38,492 nt of DNA, taken from contig QEFN01000003.1 of assembly GCA_003086555.1 (NCBI GenBank), positions 1 through 38,492 on the forward strand, given 5' to 3'. Below the pieces are notes generated by a model. That model saw nothing but the letters and a program-made list of their open reading frames with translations. It ran no database searches and was not told the origin of the DNA. Below are positions 36,300 to 38,492 of the stretch, one piece after another (the stretch's first letter is position 1; every line of letters starts with the position of its first letter). Made by a program: the position numbers and the translations under genes. Source of the DNA: Sulfolobus sp. SCGC AB-777_G06 (GTDB taxonomy: Archaea > Thermoproteota > Thermoprotei_A > Sulfolobales > Sulfolobaceae).

Positions 36300-37837
36300 T
36301 ACCACATCACCCTATAAGAAGACTGAGCTGCAATACCGTAGGTCTTCCATCCGGAGGATCTTCTTGTTGTATTTTGCTGCTGTTGTGTAGATATTGTTGC
36401 TTTCTTCATATAGCCTCTCTCATAAATTGATGCTGCTAATGCAGCCTTCACATCTTCCTTAGCCTTCAGGTATTTAACAAATTGTTCCCTCTTCTCTGAA
36501 ATGTATGCTGTTGTGAACTTTCCTTTTAAGAAGTCCTCATCTCTGGATATCCATTTGTATAACTCAATAACAGTCTTAATTCCTCCAATCTTATAGTCAT
36601 TTAACGCTCTCATACCAGCTTGTATTGCATATTCTCTGTTCTCACCATAAACGATTAATTTAGAAACTAAAGAATCATAATACGGAGGTACATAGCTACC
36701 AGCAGTTATACCACTATCTACCCTTACTCCAGGTCCTGAGGGCTCCTTGTAGTAAGTGACATATCCAGAACTACCGGTGAAGTCATTTATAGGATCTTCA
36801 GCATTTATTCTATATTCTATAGCATGTCCTCTATATCTCTTATTTAATTCCTCCTGCGTAAAAGGTAAATAACCATCAGCTGCGAGATTTATCTGTAACT
36901 TTACAAGGTCTATTCTGAATATCAATTCAGTTACTGGGTGCTCTACTTGTAGTCGTTTGTTCAATTCTAAGAAGTAGAAGTCTCTAGTTACGTCAGAAAA
37001 TACGGTTTCAAATGTACCCAAAGTGTGATACTTTATAATTTGTCCGAACTTGATAATGGGTTCGAACATTCTCTCTCTGTCTTCCATTTTCAGAGCTGGA
37101 GAAGGTGCTTCTTCTATCAACTTCTGGTTTCTCCTCTGGATAGTGCATTCTCTCTCCCATGCTACTACGTAATTTCCATGTCTGTCTCCAATTAACTGGA
37201 ATTCTATGTGCCTCGGATTAACAGCTGCTTTTTCGATATATAGATCAGCTTTACCGAACGCTTGATATGCTAATCTTTTATTCCTCTCCCAAACCTCCTG
37301 TAATTGCTCTGGATTATCTACTCTAGTTATACCAGTACCTCCTCCTCCGAATGCAGCCTTTACCATAATTGGGTAACCTATTTTTTCCGCTAGTTTCAGG
37401 GCTTCATCTAGGCTTTCTAATGGTCCGTCGGAACCGGGTGAAATGGGAACTCCTGCCATTTTAGCTATTCTCTTTCCGTCCAACTTACTCTTTATCGATC
37501 TCATTGCTTCTACCGAGGGTCCTATCCATGTTATGCCAGCTTTTAGTACTGCTTCTGCGAAGTCAGCGTTTTCTGACAAGAATCCGTAACCAGGGTGGAC
37601 AGCATCTGCATGCGCTTTTTCAGCAGCGTCGATAATTGCCTGAATGTTCAGGTAGCTCTGTAACGCAGGAGCAGGCCCAATATAATAAGCTTCATCAGCA
37701 TACTTCACATGTAAAGCGTATTTATCAGCTTCAGAGTATACAGCAACGGCTTTCATTCCCATCTCTTTAATTGCCTTCATTACTCTTACTGCTATTTCTC
37801 CTCTGTTTGCTACGAGAACTTTATTGAATGGTGGCAT
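36299..37837 (-). CDS. accC: Acetyl/propionyl-CoA carboxylase, biotin carboxylase subunit
   Basis: This 512-aa ATP-grasp enzyme carboxylates biotin on the carrier protein using ATP and bicarbonate. It begins FNKVLVANRGEIAVR and contains HPGYGFLSENADFA, the glycine-rich KAAFGGGGTGI and the catalytic region ECTIQRRNQKLIEEAPSP. Further on it has FLELNKRLQVEHPVTE with the metal and catalytic residues, and the C-terminal biotin carboxylase domain. A C-terminal tail of about 30 residues (QQQQNTTRRSSG...YRVMW) goes beyond the usual core. It is the first gene of accC-accB, with pccB following; together they make the bifunctional carboxylase of Sulfolobales autotrophy. The ATG is preceded by A/T-rich promoter sequence. 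Confidence 0.95.
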   Translation of the reverse strand: MPPFNKVLVANRGEIAVRVMKAIKEMGMKAVAVYSEADKYALHVKYADEAYYIGPAPALQSYLNIQAIIDAAEKAHADAVHPGYGFLSENADFAEAVLKAGITWIGPSVEAMRSIKSKLDGKRIAKMAGVPISPGSDGPLESLDEALKLAEKIGYPIMVKAAFGGGGTGITRVDNPEQLQEVWERNKRLAYQAFGKADLYIEKAAVNPRHIEFQLIGDRHGNYVVAWERECTIQRRNQKLIEEAPSPALKMEDRERMFEPIIKFGQIIKYHTLGTFETVFSDVTRDFYFLELNKRLQVEHPVTELIFRIDLVKLQINLAADGYLPFTQEELNKRYRGHAIEYRINAEDPINDFTGSSGYVTYYKEPSGPGVRVDSGITAGSYVPPYYDSLVSKLIVYGENREYAIQAGMRALNDYKIGGIKTVIELYKWISRDEDFLKGKFTTAYISEKREQFVKYLKAKEDVKAALAASIYERGYMKKATISTQQQQNTTRRSSGWKTYGIAAQSSYRVMW

Positions 37838-37914
37838 TTTAAGTCATAATATTACTGTTTTAGGGGTTTAAAAGGTTTTAACTTTACAAATTGTTTCGTG
37901 TAAATTTAAAAAAA

Positions 37915-37977
37915 GAAAAGTTCAGTGCTCGCGCTTTGTCATCATACTCAGTTCCCGGATTCCACATCATCTTTTTC
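37915..37977 (-). ncRNA. C/D box sRNA upstream of the carboxylase operon
   Basis: On the minus strand the order is box C ATGATGT (37964-37970, one mismatch), a 12-nt guide GGAATCCGGGAA, D' CTGA (37948-37951), a 2-nt spacer, C' ATGATGA (37939-37945, perfect), a 13-nt guide CAAAGCGCGAGCA, and box D CTGA (37922-37925). The flanks pair as a short closing stem (GAAAA at 37971-37975 with TTTTC at 37916-37920), as needed for the k-turn. The guides would direct 2'-O-methylation of the fifth paired base, a C in UUCCC and a C in UGCUC. The element is in a 205-bp gap and shares the strand of its neighbours. Target RNA not identified. Confidence 0.78.
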
Positions 37978-38042
37978 AAAATGTAAGTCGAGTATAATAA
38001 ATTCATAAGTAACTGTTCGAGGTAAAGCTGAGAAAAAGGGGT

Positions 38043-38492
38043 TTAAGCTAAGTATATTCCTTCTTCTGCTACATACTTTTGCCTAGACAGGTCCATAAGT
38101 TTTCTGGTAAATAGTATTGAGTATAATACTACTATTATTCCGAAGAGCAACGAAAGCCATGCTGCGTCTGCTATGTCTCCCACATTTGTATAATAGACTA
38201 TGTCCCTCATCATCCCGGTTCTAACGTATAAGTTATGTCCATTTATTATGTTAGGCCAGTATTCTGCTATTGCTAAACCACCCCATGCACTATTTATGGT
38301 GCTTGACAAACCGGTAACTATGTAAGGTAGTGTGCTCGGGAGTATTATACTTTTCATTTTCTCAAAGAAACCTAACTGGTAATTTTTCATGATTTCCCAA
38401 TACTGCGTAGGCATGTTCTTTACCCCTAGCCAGAAACTGTAAAATATGTAATAAAAGATTAGCATATCAAGCGTTCGGTAAAGCTGATCTAT
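38043..38492 (-). CDS. ABC transporter permease, C-terminal part (5' end beyond right edge)
   Basis: The frame is open to the window end, so only the C-terminal 149 residues are visible. They contain at least three hydrophobic segments and the cytoplasmic EAA-type loop (YQLGFFEKMKSIILPSTLPYI), by which importer permeases contact the ATPase. After it come GLSSTINSAWGGLAIAEYW and a final segment LLFGIIVVLYSILFTRKLM. This resembles NitT/TauT-type permeases for small anions or similar solutes, but the substrate cannot be inferred without the rest of the gene and its binding protein. Confidence 0.82.
   Translation of the reverse strand: MDQLYRTLDMLIFYYIFYSFWLGVKNMPTQYWEIMKNYQLGFFEKMKSIILPSTLPYIVTGLSSTINSAWGGLAIAEYWPNIINGHNLYVRTGMMRDIVYYTNVGDIADAAWLSLLFGIIVVLYSILFTRKLMDLSRQKYVAEEGIYLA

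Overview
The window is a chromosomal segment of a thermoacidophilic crenarchaeon, almost certainly a member of the Sulfolobales. The evidence is the AT-rich, closely packed gene order, many GTG/TTG starts, TATA boxes about 26 nt upstream of start codons (leaderless mRNAs), and family content: Hel308, an archaeal Cdc48, a crenarchaeal RuvBL/TIP49, a DUF929 protein, an SsoPTP-like phosphatase, and the three-gene acetyl/propionyl-CoA carboxylase of the 3-hydroxypropionate/4-hydroxybutyrate cycle. I see no insertion sequence, CRISPR array, prophage or other sign of recent transfer.

Layout. 1-6.4 kb is an informational block: Cdc48 (cut by the left edge), EF-1beta with a small zinc protein, Pth2, TruD, AspRS with a NusA-like KH protein, ribosomal protein eL40, a nucleotidyltransferase-like protein, and an intron-containing tRNA-Cys. 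6.4-11.8 kb holds a ThDP-enzyme-like protein with altered cofactor motifs, a NifX-like protein, two overlapping radical SAM/SPASM genes resembling the AhbC/AhbD haem enzymes, and a HypE/AIR-synthase-like protein. 12-13.5 kb holds a stand-alone Cas4-like nuclease and a membrane-anchored DUF929 protein. 13.5-16.9 kb holds nadC and nadB, both broken, flanking an intact GMP synthase amidotransferase subunit, followed by a Nudix hydrolase. 16.9-31.7 kb is housekeeping: RuvBL, ProC, AIM24, M61 peptidase, NadM, an FAD oxidase, a phosphatase with endonuclease V, nicotinamidase, a DHH phosphoesterase, a peroxiredoxin, a metallophosphoesterase, DUF763, citrate synthase and a phosphate uptake locus. 31.9-38.5 kb holds Hel308, a small downstream ORF, the biotin-dependent carboxylase genes, and an ABC permease cut by the right edge.

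Main observations. (1) The two de novo NAD genes carry five disabling lesions between them (three single-base deletions, two nonsense codons), while every other recognisable gene is open. The salvage-type genes nicotinamidase and nadM in the same window are intact, which suggests recent loss of de novo NAD synthesis. (2) Two unannotated C/D box sRNA genes are visible on the minus strand. One lies in the 46-base gap between the Nudix and RuvBL genes, with its box C built on the RuvBL stop codon. The other lies upstream of the carboxylase operon. (3) The tRNA-Cys gene appears to contain a 15-nt intron and to have C rather than U at position 33.
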